This document shows positions 33,194 to 41,412 of a stretch of DNA of 64,000 nt, one piece after another. The number at the start of each line of letters is the position of its first letter. Within the stretch, counting starts at the first letter, position 1. Both the position numbers and the translations under genes were made by a program. The stretch lies in NCBI GenBank assembly GCA_021202465.1, contig JAJQCZ010000066.1, forward strand, positions 1 to 64,000. The letters run 5' to 3'. Below the pieces are notes generated by a model. It saw only the letters and a program-made list of their open reading frames with translations. It did no database searches and was not told where the DNA came from. The stretch comes from Lachnospiraceae bacterium (lineage in GTDB: Bacteria > Bacillota > Clostridia > Lachnospirales > Lachnospiraceae).

Positions 33194-33551
33194 TCGACTT
33201 CAATACCTCCTTGCTCTTTTTGTCGATGGTTGGCTTCATCAGCTCGTAATAGGTGTTGGTGGAGCGGAAGGTCAGCTTCTTTGGAATCAGAAATTCCGAC
33301 TTAAACCACGCAACAATAAACTTTTCCGCAGTCATTCCGTTGTATTTGATGAAGCCGAGGGCCGCAAAGGGCGCAGCGCCCAGAATGCAGACCCAAGACG
33401 TGGTTTCTGTGCCGACAATGGGCTTGAGCAGGAAATACAGCCCAACGGCGACCACGCAGGCACAGACAGAAAAAATGAACTGCCGAAGCGACAGCCCAAA
33501 AAATACAGATTCTGTATAGCTCCGGATTTCCCGGTTGATTTTAACTTCCAT
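33186..33551 (-). CDS. PrgI-family membrane protein of the conjugation channel
   Basis: This is 121 residues from ATG 33551, with AAAGGAAC seven bases upstream; the longer open frame to 33695 overlaps another gene. It begins MEVKINREIRSYTE, the PrgI signature, then has two membrane helices (about 25-45 and 50-70) and a conserved tail (FRSTNTYYEL). PrgI is a small inner component of Gram-positive type IV secretion systems. It sits directly before virB4 with an 8-bp overlap. Confidence 0.85.
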   Translation of the reverse strand: MEVKINREIRSYTESVFFGLSLRQFIFSVCACVVAVGLYFLLKPIVGTETTSWVCILGAAPFAALGFIKYNGMTAEKFIVAWFKSEFLIPKKLTFRSTNTYYELMKPTIDKKSKEVLKSND

Positions 33552-33735
33552 AAATGTTCCTTTCTCTGCGCTCACGCTCTTTGGCTGCCTTGATTTCGTC
33601 CAAGCAGACACACTTCTCAGAAAGGCATTGAATTTTGCCTTTTCTCCTTCCCAAATAGTAAGCGCAGTATTTGCAATAGCAGTCTTCAAGGGCATAGCCC
33701 TTGAAGCGGTTGTAGATTCTTGCGTTAGATTTCAT
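33541..33735 (-). CDS. Small Cys-rich ICE protein
   Basis: This is 64 residues with five Cys (CYCKYC, then CLSEKCVC), suggesting a metal site, and a very charged tail (AAKERERRERNI). It overlaps the start of the PrgI gene by 11 bp and follows the VirB6-like gene by 10 bp, so it is translated within the transfer operon. Homologs of this type are common small proteins of Tn1549-like elements, without known function. Confidence 0.7.
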   Translation of the reverse strand: MKSNARIYNRFKGYALEDCYCKYCAYYLGRRKGKIQCLSEKCVCLDEIKAAKERERRERNIYGS

Positions 33736-33745
33736 GCCTTCCTCC

Positions 33746-34582
33746 TTACAGCCCCATCATTTCCCGAATAATTCGGTCAGACATTCTCACGGCACCGACC
33801 AGCACCAGCATATTGAATATCAGCTCTCCCACATAGCTCCAAACCATGGTAACCGCCGCCGCATCGGTATTGATTACGGGCGGTGACGAGGCAAAAAGCG
33901 AGAAGATGATGCAGGCAAGCACAATGACTGCACCCTCCAGCAAAACAGCGCAGTAGCTTTTGATGAAGCTTTTGCCCACATTCTGGCTGGGTTCCCCGGC
34001 AAAGGTGGAAAGTGGAATAGGGGCGAGGGCAGTATACATATAGAGCTTAAAGAACCTGCCATATACGGTCATAATCATGATGAAGGAGAGAACCGTAATG
34101 AACAGCCCTCCAATCAGCGTGACCGCCCATAGCGGGATGCTCTCGAAAAAGCCGCAGTCCTCAACGGCGGTAACAATCTCCGTAGGCAAAACGGCCTGTG
34201 ACGCAGAGCCAAAGCCAGCGGCATTCATAATGGTAGAAATCGTGCCCTGGACGATGTTGAACAGTGCCAGCATCAGCTCCATACCATAGGTGATTGCGCC
34301 TTTTGCCAAAGCGAAGCGGATAAATAGCTTGAGTGCGTGTTCCGGCTTTCTGACCTCTGTATAGCTGCCACAGGTGCGGATCATACCTACGGTAAAGAAC
34401 AGCACCAGCAGCGCAAGACCGATGGCCTGAACAGCGCCGTTGATATTCACGATGACGCCCCAAATGCTGCCGCCCTTGAAGCTCTGCGGTGTCGTGGTGA
34501 TGAGTGTCCAGATTTCCGCCAGCTTTTCATTCCATGTTTCAAGGGCGTTTTCCAGATTTTGAACGACCCAGTTATCACTCAA
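33746..34582 (-). CDS. VirB6/TrbL-like polytopic conjugation protein
   Basis: This is 278 residues with about six hydrophobic helices, beginning after a short amphipathic N-terminus (NALETWNEKLAEIW). The pattern GAVQAIGLALLVLFFTVGMIR and the later FKLYMYTALAPIPLSTFAG match TrbL/VirB6-like proteins of Gram-positive ICEs. These form the core of the inner-membrane translocation channel. It lies between the Maff2 and PrgI genes, its usual place. Confidence 0.8.
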   Translation of the reverse strand: MSDNWVVQNLENALETWNEKLAEIWTLITTTPQSFKGGSIWGVIVNINGAVQAIGLALLVLFFTVGMIRTCGSYTEVRKPEHALKLFIRFALAKGAITYGMELMLALFNIVQGTISTIMNAAGFGSASQAVLPTEIVTAVEDCGFFESIPLWAVTLIGGLFITVLSFIMIMTVYGRFFKLYMYTALAPIPLSTFAGEPSQNVGKSFIKSYCAVLLEGAVIVLACIIFSLFASSPPVINTDAAAVTMVWSYVGELIFNMLVLVGAVRMSDRIIREMMGL

Positions 34583-34648
34583 TTTTTAGCACCTCCTGTT
34601 CTCCGAAAAATGTCCCCGGAATCCCAGGGACACTTTTCGTGCATGGAC

Positions 34649-35011
34649 TCAACCGATAATCAGGTCGAGGATTTCCCTTGCAAAGGTGATAACAATGCCG
34701 CCTGCGAGAGTCAGGAAGCCGTTGGAACGCTGGCTGGGATCGTGGCTCTGTAAGGACATACCGACCTGCACAATGCCCCAGCCCAGCAGGATGATACCGA
34801 CAGCCCGGATTAGCCCAAAGATAAAGGTGGAAAGGTTGTCAATGACCGTTAGCGGGTCGCTCCCAGCAGCAAAGGCGGGTACCGCCGTGCCAAGCATCAG
34901 CGCACCGCAAAGGACAGCGGCGGCATAAAGGCGGAAGCCCCTTTTTACTCTGCGCTCCAAATCCTGGGGATTGGAAAGCTGCTTTTTCTTTTTCTTCTTA
35001 AAGATACTCAT
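34649..35011 (-). CDS. Maff2-family small membrane protein
   Basis: This is 120 residues from ATG 35011, whose GGAGG site lies in the end of virD4. It has a basic N-terminus (KKKKKK), a first hydrophobic segment ending AVPAFAAG (signal-like), a second helix (FGLIRAVGIILLGWGIVQVG), then SLQSHDPSQRSNGFLTLAGG, which is diagnostic of Maff2. The role is presumed VirB2/VirB3-like in the channel, but is not established. Confidence 0.85.
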   Translation of the reverse strand: MSIFKKKKKKQLSNPQDLERRVKRGFRLYAAAVLCGALMLGTAVPAFAAGSDPLTVIDNLSTFIFGLIRAVGIILLGWGIVQVGMSLQSHDPSQRSNGFLTLAGGIVITFAREILDLIIG

Positions 35012-35013
35012 AA

Positions 35014-36822
35014 TCATATTCCTCCAAATTCATTTTTTGTGGTTGCTTCAAAATCCTCATCGGAGAGAAGCTCATAGGTGGTTTCTTCGTATTCCATTTC
35101 AGGCAGTTTGCTTACATCCATCCCCTGAATGGTAATGGTGGCAACATCGTCACGGACAAGTCCGTGTTCATAGGTGCCGCCTTTTCCGTCTGCGGTATAC
35201 GCCACATTGGGATGCTTCAGGATGTTATACTTGAAGTCCATAATCGGGCGTTCGCCACGGATAAACAGAATGGCATATTGATTGTCCAGCATCCGCACCT
35301 CATCCGGCGTGAGCAGCTCCCGCCCGCTGATTTGATAGTTGGTGGAGTAGTTCCCGCTCCGGCCCGTACTTTTGCCAAAGGTATTGGTGTCGATGGTTTC
35401 CTTTCCAAGCAGCTCAGACACATATTTGTGCGTAGACTGCTCGTTGCCGCCCAGATATAAAAACTCATCGCAGTTGCCTACGATGGATTCCCATTGCTTT
35501 TCAAATAGTGCCTTGAGCTGGGCAAGGTTCTGCAATATGATGCTGACCGATACGCCACGGGAGCGCATGACAGACAATATCTTGTCAAAATCGTCTGGCA
35601 GGCTGACATTGGCAAACTCGTCCATAAGGAAGTGAACCGGCACGGGCAGGCTTCCTCCGTGCAGATGGTCTGCGGAATAGAAAAGCTGCTGAAAGAGCTG
35701 GGTGTACAGAATCGACACCAGAAAGTTGAAGCTCGAATCATTATCCGGGATCAGGGCAAATAAGGCGACCTTCTTTTCCCCCAGGCTCGGCAGGTCCAGC
35801 TCGTCCGTAGTTGTCAGGGCAGCAAGGCTTTCCAGGTTGAATTTCTCCAGCCTTGCCGCCAAGGTAATTTGAATGGATTTCAGCGTCTTAGCAGAGCCTG
35901 CATGGTAGGAATGGTAATACTTAAGTGCGATGTGATCCGGCTCATCCATCTCCAGCTCAGAAAACAGATTGTCCAGAGGAGAGGGCCTGTTATCTTCCTC
36001 ATCCTCAATCGCACCTGCTCTAAGCATCTCCATCACCATGGCGAAGTTCTGCTCATCCTCCGGCGCTTCATAGTGCAGATAGAATACCAGCGCCAGAAGC
36101 AGCATACTCGCTGCCGTATCCCAGAAGGGGTCGTTGCTCTGTGAGCCTTTTGGCGTAGTGCTCTTAAAAAGATTGGTCACAAGCCGCTGAATGTCGTTGT
36201 CGGTTTCCAGATACACGAATGGGTTATAGCAGTGGCTCTTTTCCATAGAGATGAGATCCAGCACACGGATTTCGTAGCCCTGCTGTTCCAATAGATTTCC
36301 AACATCCCGGACGATTTCCCCCTTTGGATCGAGAATCACAAAGGAGGTATTGCATTGCATCAGATTGGGCTTGCAGTAAAAGCGGGTCTTGCCAGCGCCG
36401 GAGCCGCCGCACACGAGGGTGTTCAGGTTTCGGCGGTGCTTCTTTGCGTTTAAGCCAATCTGCACATTCTGCGTCATCAGCTTGTTTTTGGCATACGGAT
36501 GCTGCCGGTATTTCTTGTTGATGGCTCGTGCCTCGCCCCATTTGGCAGAGCCGTGTTCCTCACGCCTTCGGTAGTTCTTCCTGGTGGATAGGAAAATGCC
36601 AATTGCCATTGCGTAGATGAAAAGCAAAACGAGGACAGTTTTGAAGCTGTCCTCGCAAAGCGTTATGGCAAAGGGCTGGTTGAATAGCGTCCCCATTTGA
36701 GCCAGAATCTCAGGCAAGCCCCCTTTTACATAAGGGGCGATGAGAAGCGCCAGCCAAATGACAGGAAGAATACCGATGGCAGAAAGAATCAGGAAGGATT
36801 TCCGCTCGTTATCTCGATTCAC
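35014..36822 (-). CDS. VirD4-type coupling protein (TraG/TraD family)
   Basis: This is 602 residues from GTG 36822, overlapping the end of the previous small gene and preceded by AAGGA; a longer frame to 36885 is possible. Two membrane helices (about 10-30 and 60-80) anchor it. Walker A GGSGAGKT lies near residue 140, followed by FVILDPKGEIV, and Walker B FLMDEFAN near 395. It recruits the relaxase-DNA complex to the secretion channel and pumps it with ATP. The sequence is intact. Confidence 0.9.
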   Translation of the reverse strand: MNRDNERKSFLILSAIGILPVIWLALLIAPYVKGGLPEILAQMGTLFNQPFAITLCEDSFKTVLVLLFIYAMAIGIFLSTRKNYRRREEHGSAKWGEARAINKKYRQHPYAKNKLMTQNVQIGLNAKKHRRNLNTLVCGGSGAGKTRFYCKPNLMQCNTSFVILDPKGEIVRDVGNLLEQQGYEIRVLDLISMEKSHCYNPFVYLETDNDIQRLVTNLFKSTTPKGSQSNDPFWDTAASMLLLALVFYLHYEAPEDEQNFAMVMEMLRAGAIEDEEDNRPSPLDNLFSELEMDEPDHIALKYYHSYHAGSAKTLKSIQITLAARLEKFNLESLAALTTTDELDLPSLGEKKVALFALIPDNDSSFNFLVSILYTQLFQQLFYSADHLHGGSLPVPVHFLMDEFANVSLPDDFDKILSVMRSRGVSVSIILQNLAQLKALFEKQWESIVGNCDEFLYLGGNEQSTHKYVSELLGKETIDTNTFGKSTGRSGNYSTNYQISGRELLTPDEVRMLDNQYAILFIRGERPIMDFKYNILKHPNVAYTADGKGGTYEHGLVRDDVATITIQGMDVSKLPEMEYEETTYELLSDEDFEATTKNEFGGI

Positions 36823-37012
36823 GGGCAGCGTCCTTTTTCTCAATGACCTTGAACTTCTTCTTTGGGGCATAGCCAATTTTGACAATCAGCTCATCCACGG
36901 CATCGGTTGACTTCCCCTCGTTGATAAGGTCTGTCTTTTCGTCATTCAGGGAGCGAATGACAATGCCGTGTTCATAATCGTCCAAGGCAATGTGATAGCG
37001 TTCTTCTTTCAT
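36809..37012 (-). CDS. Small conserved ICE protein upstream of virD4
   Basis: This is 67 residues from ATG 37012 (GAGGAAGG upstream), soluble. The pattern HIALDDYEHGIVIRSLNDEKTDLINEG, then DELIVKI, recurs in small proteins placed before virD4 in Tn1549-like elements. No function is known. It overlaps virD4 by 14 bp. Confidence 0.7.
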   Translation of the reverse strand: MKEERYHIALDDYEHGIVIRSLNDEKTDLINEGKSTDAVDELIVKIGYAPKKKFKVIEKKDAARESR

Positions 37013-37027
37013 TGTGCCTTCCTCCAC

Positions 37028-37915
37028 TTACCGTTCCATTTCTTTAGGGCGTTCCTGCCGCTTTCGGTAAAGCTCCTCAGACACACGGGAGTTTACCTCG
37101 CTGTATGCCTGCCGTGCCTTGGCAAGCTCCGCACGAATCTCCTGCGGCTCCTTTGCCGCCAGCTTTTCGGGAATGCGGTCAATGGCAAAGCTCTGCGTAT
37201 CCACGCCGTACTTTTTGCAGAGCATATAGCCCACGCAAACGGCATTGAAGCCTTCGTCACGGCGGCTGTATACCTCCGCATTCATAGCAATATGAGCATG
37301 GCCAAGCTCCTGAGCAACACATTGACAGAGAGCCACGCTGTCTCCAATATCCCGCTTGACGAAAAGTGTCTGCTTATTGTTGTCATAAAATGCGCCCATA
37401 TTGGGATACGGAAGTTCGCTCGTGCTTTCCACATTGACCGGCGCAGTATCCAGCATAATTGCAACAAGGGAGCGTGGGTCACGGTTTGCGGTGGGAGCGC
37501 TCTGACGCTTTCCACTGGTTTGGCTCACATCAAAAACCTTCTTCACATTGAAGGAAATGCCGGTGCTGCCATCCTGCCGGGTATACTCCACAGGCTCCAG
37601 AATGGAAATGCTCTTTGCTCCCTTGGTGATCCTGACCCCGTCCTTCTCCCAATCCCCGAAGTCCTTGAGCTGCGTGGCTTCGGAGCATTGCTTGTAGATC
37701 AGCAGCGCATTGGCGGCGGAGTATCTGTCCATTCTGCTCTGGGTGTCCAGGAAGCCCCTGAATTTCTCAGGAGCATGAACAATCTCGGTGGCGGTATCGT
37801 CAATCATCTGATATACTGCGTCCTTTTCCTGCTGCTTCTTTGCCGCATATTCGGCGGGTGAAAGCGGCACATAGCCGGCTCTCTTATTATCCTTGGGTCT
37901 AAAATTGCTGGTCAT
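37028..37915 (-). CDS. ArdC-like antirestriction/ssDNA-binding protein
   Basis: This is 295 residues. The N-terminal 130 residues match the ArdC/LtrC N-terminal ssDNA-binding domain (FLDTQSRMDRYSAANALLIYKQ and GDWEKDGVRITKGAKSI). A metallopeptidase-like domain follows, with AQELGHAHIAM where ArdC proteins have HEXXH: the first His is Gln, so zinc catalysis is doubtful. ArdC proteins protect incoming single-stranded DNA from restriction and bind ssDNA. The location between PcfB and VirD4 fits early function in the recipient. Confidence 0.75.
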   Translation of the reverse strand: MTSNFRPKDNKRAGYVPLSPAEYAAKKQQEKDAVYQMIDDTATEIVHAPEKFRGFLDTQSRMDRYSAANALLIYKQCSEATQLKDFGDWEKDGVRITKGAKSISILEPVEYTRQDGSTGISFNVKKVFDVSQTSGKRQSAPTANRDPRSLVAIMLDTAPVNVESTSELPYPNMGAFYDNNKQTLFVKRDIGDSVALCQCVAQELGHAHIAMNAEVYSRRDEGFNAVCVGYMLCKKYGVDTQSFAIDRIPEKLAAKEPQEIRAELAKARQAYSEVNSRVSEELYRKRQERPKEMER

Positions 37916-37921
37916 AAATCC

Positions 37922-38725
37922 TTACCTCTCTTTCGGATGTTTCTTTTTCTTGGGTTGCTGGTGTACAGTCTGGCGATTCGGTTCCACCGTCTTTGGCTTT
38001 GCCTGCTCGCTTTGGGGCAAAGGACGCTCTGCTTCCTTTTGCTTCGCCGCAGCAGCCTTGTATCCGTCCAGCTTTTTCTTGACGGAGGGCTTTTGCTCTG
38101 CCGGCTTTGCAACACCCTTATCAGTGTGCGTATCTGCCCGCTCTGAGCTTCGCTCGGACAGAGGGTTTTTGTCTGTCCTTGCGGTTGAGGGGTTTGCGTT
38201 CTCCTCCCTCTGCATGGGTTTTCCCATAGCCTCCTCGACAATCCGCTCTCCTTTGGTTTTGGTGGGAATGTCAATCTCCGTTTCCTGCCTTTGGGCAATA
38301 TCTCTCTCGGCCTCCGTCACAATAGAAGCCTTATCGACACTACCAAGGTGGAACCGGTCAAAGATGCGCTGGATTTTGGAAGCATCCTCGGCACGGGCAA
38401 TAATATCCACCATTGCTTCGGGATTGCTGTTTGCCTTATCCCGCAACACGCAGTAGAGAATGCCGTACTGCTTGGCGTGTTTTGTAAACTGCTCCAAATC
38501 CTTTTGCCGGACGGCAAAGACCTTTAGCTCCTTGCCGGATTTCAGAAGATTGGTCAACCTTGCCTTTCCACGGGTCTTTTTTGACTGTGTGATTTCCTGC
38601 TTCAAGACAGTCATCAGCAGCTTGGCAATGTCCTTAGCGGCTGAGCCTGTCAATTTGGCAGCGACTTCAAAGCCCTCAAGCGATAGCCTGACGACCTGTT
38701 CCGCTGCGTCACCTCCTGTGTTCAT
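37922..38725 (-). CDS. PcfB/DUF3801 family conjugation protein
   Basis: This is 267 residues from ATG 38725 (AGGAGG upstream). The N-terminal 140 residues are the DUF3801 domain (EQVVRLSLEGFEVAAKLTGSA, then FAVRQKDLEQFTKHAKQYGI); the rest is a charged Lys/Pro/Glu-rich tail without structure. PcfB-type proteins are thought to help link the relaxosome to the coupling protein. It overlaps the relaxase gene by 17 bp. Confidence 0.85.
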   Translation of the reverse strand: MNTGGDAAEQVVRLSLEGFEVAAKLTGSAAKDIAKLLMTVLKQEITQSKKTRGKARLTNLLKSGKELKVFAVRQKDLEQFTKHAKQYGILYCVLRDKANSNPEAMVDIIARAEDASKIQRIFDRFHLGSVDKASIVTEAERDIAQRQETEIDIPTKTKGERIVEEAMGKPMQREENANPSTARTDKNPLSERSSERADTHTDKGVAKPAEQKPSVKKKLDGYKAAAAKQKEAERPLPQSEQAKPKTVEPNRQTVHQQPKKKKHPKER

Positions 38726-40079
38726 ATCGGGGGTCCTCCTTCCTTGTTTGTTCGCTTGCAAGCGCCTGACCGAGATTGCCCTCAATCACGCCGGACCTCT
38801 CGGCAATTCCCTTGCATAGCTTTACTTCCTTGCGTAGCTTTCTCAGCTTTTCCGTAATGTCGGAGATCTGCTGCTTTGCCTGCGACAGCGTTTCATCGGT
38901 CACATTTACCTTTCGTATCTCATTTCGGAGCCGTGTTCTGTCGGCAAGCAAAGCTTTCATCTCGTCCTCAAGGTCGTGCTGATAAGCAAAAAGCTGCTGG
39001 TCTGTCACAATGCTGTTCTCAGACAGCAGCGTTACCTGTGCGGTCAGCGCATCCAATTTCATCAGGTCATCTCGGAGCGCATAATGCAGATGCGCCGGGT
39101 TCGGTTTCTGATAGCTGGGTAGCGCACCGAGCTTGTAGCAATACAGCAGGTACAGCCCATATATGCCGCCCACCTTTTTGATTTTATCCTCCCGTGTAAG
39201 CAGGAGGTATTGCCTCGGCTTGTCGGGAGGCGGCTTGTGGAAGGGTTCCAGAATCACGCCTCGGTTTTCCCGGATGCGCTCCAGGATACGCTCGTTGGTG
39301 TAATCTTCTCCAAGTGTTTTCATGCGTACCGCTTTGGTTTTGCCTTTCGGGACAATCGTCCAATACTTTCTTGATTCACTTAGCGTATGGCGATAGCCAA
39401 GCTGCGTCAGGATATAATCAAAGTCGGCAAGAGAATGGCTATGCGCTATGGCATAGTCGATGGCATCCCGGATGTTATTATGAGGCGTTGGCATACCGGC
39501 TTGCTCCAGTCTGCGGTAGTAAGAGGAGCTTTTGCTCCGGTTCGGCTGCTCAATATAGTGCAGCCCATACTTTTCGCAAATTCGGTCTGCCGTCTTATAG
39601 AACTTAAACCAGCTCGTATCCCGGCAGCGCTTGCCGTCCACAAAGGAAACGGAATTGATAACGAAGTGACAATGCAGATGCTGGGTGTTCAGGTGCGTGG
39701 TCACGACCACCTGATACCGTTTGCCCCACACTTCACTAGCAAACTCCATCCCGATTTTCTGCGCCAACTCCGGCGTAATGTCCTGCTCCTTAAAGCTGAG
39801 ATACCCGTGATAGGCTTGTATGCCATCGGTCTTGTCAAACTGTTCCTTTACACTGATGAACTGGTCACGGGCGGTTATCACATTACAGTTGATGCCCTGA
39901 CAGAAAAATTCACGCTCTGTCTTTTCCTCGTCCTTCGCATAACGCAGCACATCCCGCAGCGCCTGGTAGTCTGCCTCTCTGTATTTGGATCTGGACTTGT
40001 CTGTCTTTTCGGGGTTTGCGGCGTAATCAATGACCTGCCCCAAACGATGTGTCACGGGCCAAAGCTTTGTTACTGCCAC
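38709..40079 (-). CDS. Relaxase (MobA/VirD2-like, PF03432 type)
   Basis: This is 456 residues. The three-His metal motif is visible near residue 110-120 in THLNTQHLHCHFVINS. N-terminal KLWPVTHRLGQVIDYAANPEKT is typical of relaxases of Tn1549-like elements. A coiled-coil forms the last 120 residues. It nicks the element at its oriT and carries the strand into the recipient. The start overlaps the end of mobC by 10 bp. No oriT was located with confidence; the region around 40.4-40.7 kb is a candidate because it is upstream of mobC and rich in inverted repeats. Confidence 0.9.
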   Translation of the reverse strand: MAVTKLWPVTHRLGQVIDYAANPEKTDKSRSKYREADYQALRDVLRYAKDEEKTEREFFCQGINCNVITARDQFISVKEQFDKTDGIQAYHGYLSFKEQDITPELAQKIGMEFASEVWGKRYQVVVTTHLNTQHLHCHFVINSVSFVDGKRCRDTSWFKFYKTADRICEKYGLHYIEQPNRSKSSSYYRRLEQAGMPTPHNNIRDAIDYAIAHSHSLADFDYILTQLGYRHTLSESRKYWTIVPKGKTKAVRMKTLGEDYTNERILERIRENRGVILEPFHKPPPDKPRQYLLLTREDKIKKVGGIYGLYLLYCYKLGALPSYQKPNPAHLHYALRDDLMKLDALTAQVTLLSENSIVTDQQLFAYQHDLEDEMKALLADRTRLRNEIRKVNVTDETLSQAKQQISDITEKLRKLRKEVKLCKGIAERSGVIEGNLGQALASEQTRKEDPRYEHRR

Positions 40080-40411
40080 TTCATATCACTTTCTTCCGGG
40101 CGGAGGAATTTCCGCTCAATGTCCGCCTGAAACTTGTGCCAGCGTTCCGCCTCTCGCTCAATCATTGGAGCGTCAATAAAATTCAGAGCGTTTGCCTTGG
40201 CAGAGAGCTGGTGGATGTTATTGCCTATGGCGGACAGCTCCCGCATCGCATCATAGAAGCGGTCATCCGGCTTTTCTCTTGGGGAATAGCCCCGCAGGAG
40301 CAGACGGATCAGCGCAGCTTCGCTCAGGCAGGCTTTCTTTGCCTTCTTCTGCAAGTCCTGTGCCTCCGCACGGGAAAACCAGATGTGCTTATCAACAGTT
40401 CTCTTTCTCAT
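40070..40411 (-). CDS. MobC-like relaxosome accessory protein
   Basis: This is 113 residues: N-terminal ribbon-helix-helix-like KHIWFSRAEAQDLQKKAKKA, then ALIRLLLRGY, and MRELSAIGNNIHQLSAKAN, the diagnostic MobC motif. It would bind near oriT and help the relaxase open the DNA. It overlaps relaxase (10 bp) and the upstream DUF3789 gene (20 bp). Confidence 0.85.
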   Translation of the reverse strand: MRKRTVDKHIWFSRAEAQDLQKKAKKACLSEAALIRLLLRGYSPREKPDDRFYDAMRELSAIGNNIHQLSAKANALNFIDAPMIEREAERWHKFQADIERKFLRPEESDMKWQ

Positions 40412-40526
40412 TGCTGTGTCCTCCCTCTAAGTGGTGGATTCGGGTGATCTGCACAAGGCACATGAGCGTCACGCCAATGAAGCCGCCTAGCAGCAGACCA
40501 ATCAGGAAAAATAGAAAATTCATCAT
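40392..40526 (-). CDS. DUF3789-like 44-residue membrane protein
   Basis: ATG 40526 (AAAGGA upstream) to TGA 40392. One membrane helix (FLFFLIGLLLGGFIGVTLMCL) is followed by QITRIHHLE and a short polar tail. Proteins of this size and pattern are annotated as DUF3789 in related elements. It overlaps the start of mobC. Confidence 0.65.
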   Translation of the reverse strand: MMNFLFFLIGLLLGGFIGVTLMCLVQITRIHHLEGGHSNEKENC

Positions 40527-40553
40527 ATTTGTCAGTCCTTTCTGGAAACAGGG

Positions 40554-40654
40554 GTTTTAGGGTGCGCCCTAACGAGCTTTTGGCGTTTGTTGCCCTGTGG
40601 GGAAACAAATGCACTGCTCGTTAAGATAATGCAGGTTTTTTGTGCCCCTAAAAC
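40554..40654 (-). ncRNA. Intergenic structured RNA with alternative hairpins
   Basis: GTTTTAGGG (40554-40562) can pair with CCCTAAAAC (40646-40654), enclosing TAACGAGC/GCTCGTTA (40570-40577 with 40616-40623) and an inner TTTGTT/AACAAA pair. Alternatively TTAGGG (40557-40562) pairs with the nearby CCCTAA (40567-40572), which would break both long helices. Mutually exclusive folds between genes suggest an attenuator or an oriT-type structure. No known family is recognised. Confidence 0.45.
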
Positions 40655-40662
40655 TTCTGAGA

Positions 40663-41412
40663 TTATCTAGCCTGCTCTTTGGAAGCAGGCTTAATTGGTA
40701 CGGCGACGATGCCGCCGTTTTGCTGAATAAAGCGTTCCGGATTCCTAAAGCGCTTCTCATATTTTTGCGCCAAATCGTCCGGCAAGCTTTGAAACCTTTC
40801 GGCGTCATAAGGGGCATAGCAGAGGAAGAACTTGCCGGCAATGATGTCCAGCATCTGATGCTTGCCGTCATCCGAGTAGATGGCTCGGTTGAGCTTCATA
40901 CCGTTGACCTTTCCTTCCTCATTGCAGATTAGTGCAACCTCATCTTCAAAGGGCATATACTCCTCAATGTCTCCCTCCACAACGGCCTGCATTGCCTGTA
41001 GCGTTTCGTCAATCTCAATCATGCGGGGAACTTTGCCGGGTTCCACTAATAGCACACGGATTTTGCCGGAAGCTTGCTCCAAGGCTGGGCAGACTTCGGG
41101 GTGAAAATCCACCTTCGCAAAGCCAAAGCTGTCACAGAAATAAAAGGTGGATTTGCCGCTTTCATCGTCAAGAATTTCGACAACATCCGACACAGAAAGC
41201 GACCTGCCACGGTATTCCTTCGGATGGTTTAGGTTGAATATCTGATAGACCTGCTCCAAATCCTGCGAAGGGACTTCTCCGGAGAATACCTTGTCATAGA
41301 TCCGGCTGTCGATTTCTGTCGAACCTTGGAACCTGGCAAGCTTCGCCAAGCTCTGGAACATCACACGGTTTTCATCCCGGCTTTCATTGATTTGATAAAT
41401 GGTAATATTCAT
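40663..41412 (-). CDS. YodL/DUF3846 domain protein
   Basis: This is 249 residues. The N-terminal 100 residues (MNITIYQINESRD, then YRGRSLSVSDVVEI and FYFCDSFGFAKVDF) match the YodL domain. The second half, from KIRVLLVEPGKVPRMIEI through NGMKLNRAIYSDDGK and DIIAGKFFLCYAP, matches DUF3846. Both domains recur in conjugative elements of Bacillota with unknown function. It is coupled to the following Toprim gene by a 4-bp overlap. Confidence 0.8.
   Translation of the reverse strand: MNITIYQINESRDENRVMFQSLAKLARFQGSTEIDSRIYDKVFSGEVPSQDLEQVYQIFNLNHPKEYRGRSLSVSDVVEILDDESGKSTFYFCDSFGFAKVDFHPEVCPALEQASGKIRVLLVEPGKVPRMIEIDETLQAMQAVVEGDIEEYMPFEDEVALICNEEGKVNGMKLNRAIYSDDGKHQMLDIIAGKFFLCYAPYDAERFQSLPDDLAQKYEKRFRNPERFIQQNGGIVAVPIKPASKEQAR

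Noticed and set aside
38709-40130. Plus-strand open frames opposite the relaxase
   Set aside because: Antisense shadows; the minus strand contains the three-His relaxase motif and coupled neighbours.
40557-40572. TTAGGG/CCCTAA resembling telomere repeats
   Set aside because: Only one unit is present in an inverted arrangement; it is part of the intergenic hairpin, not a repeat array.
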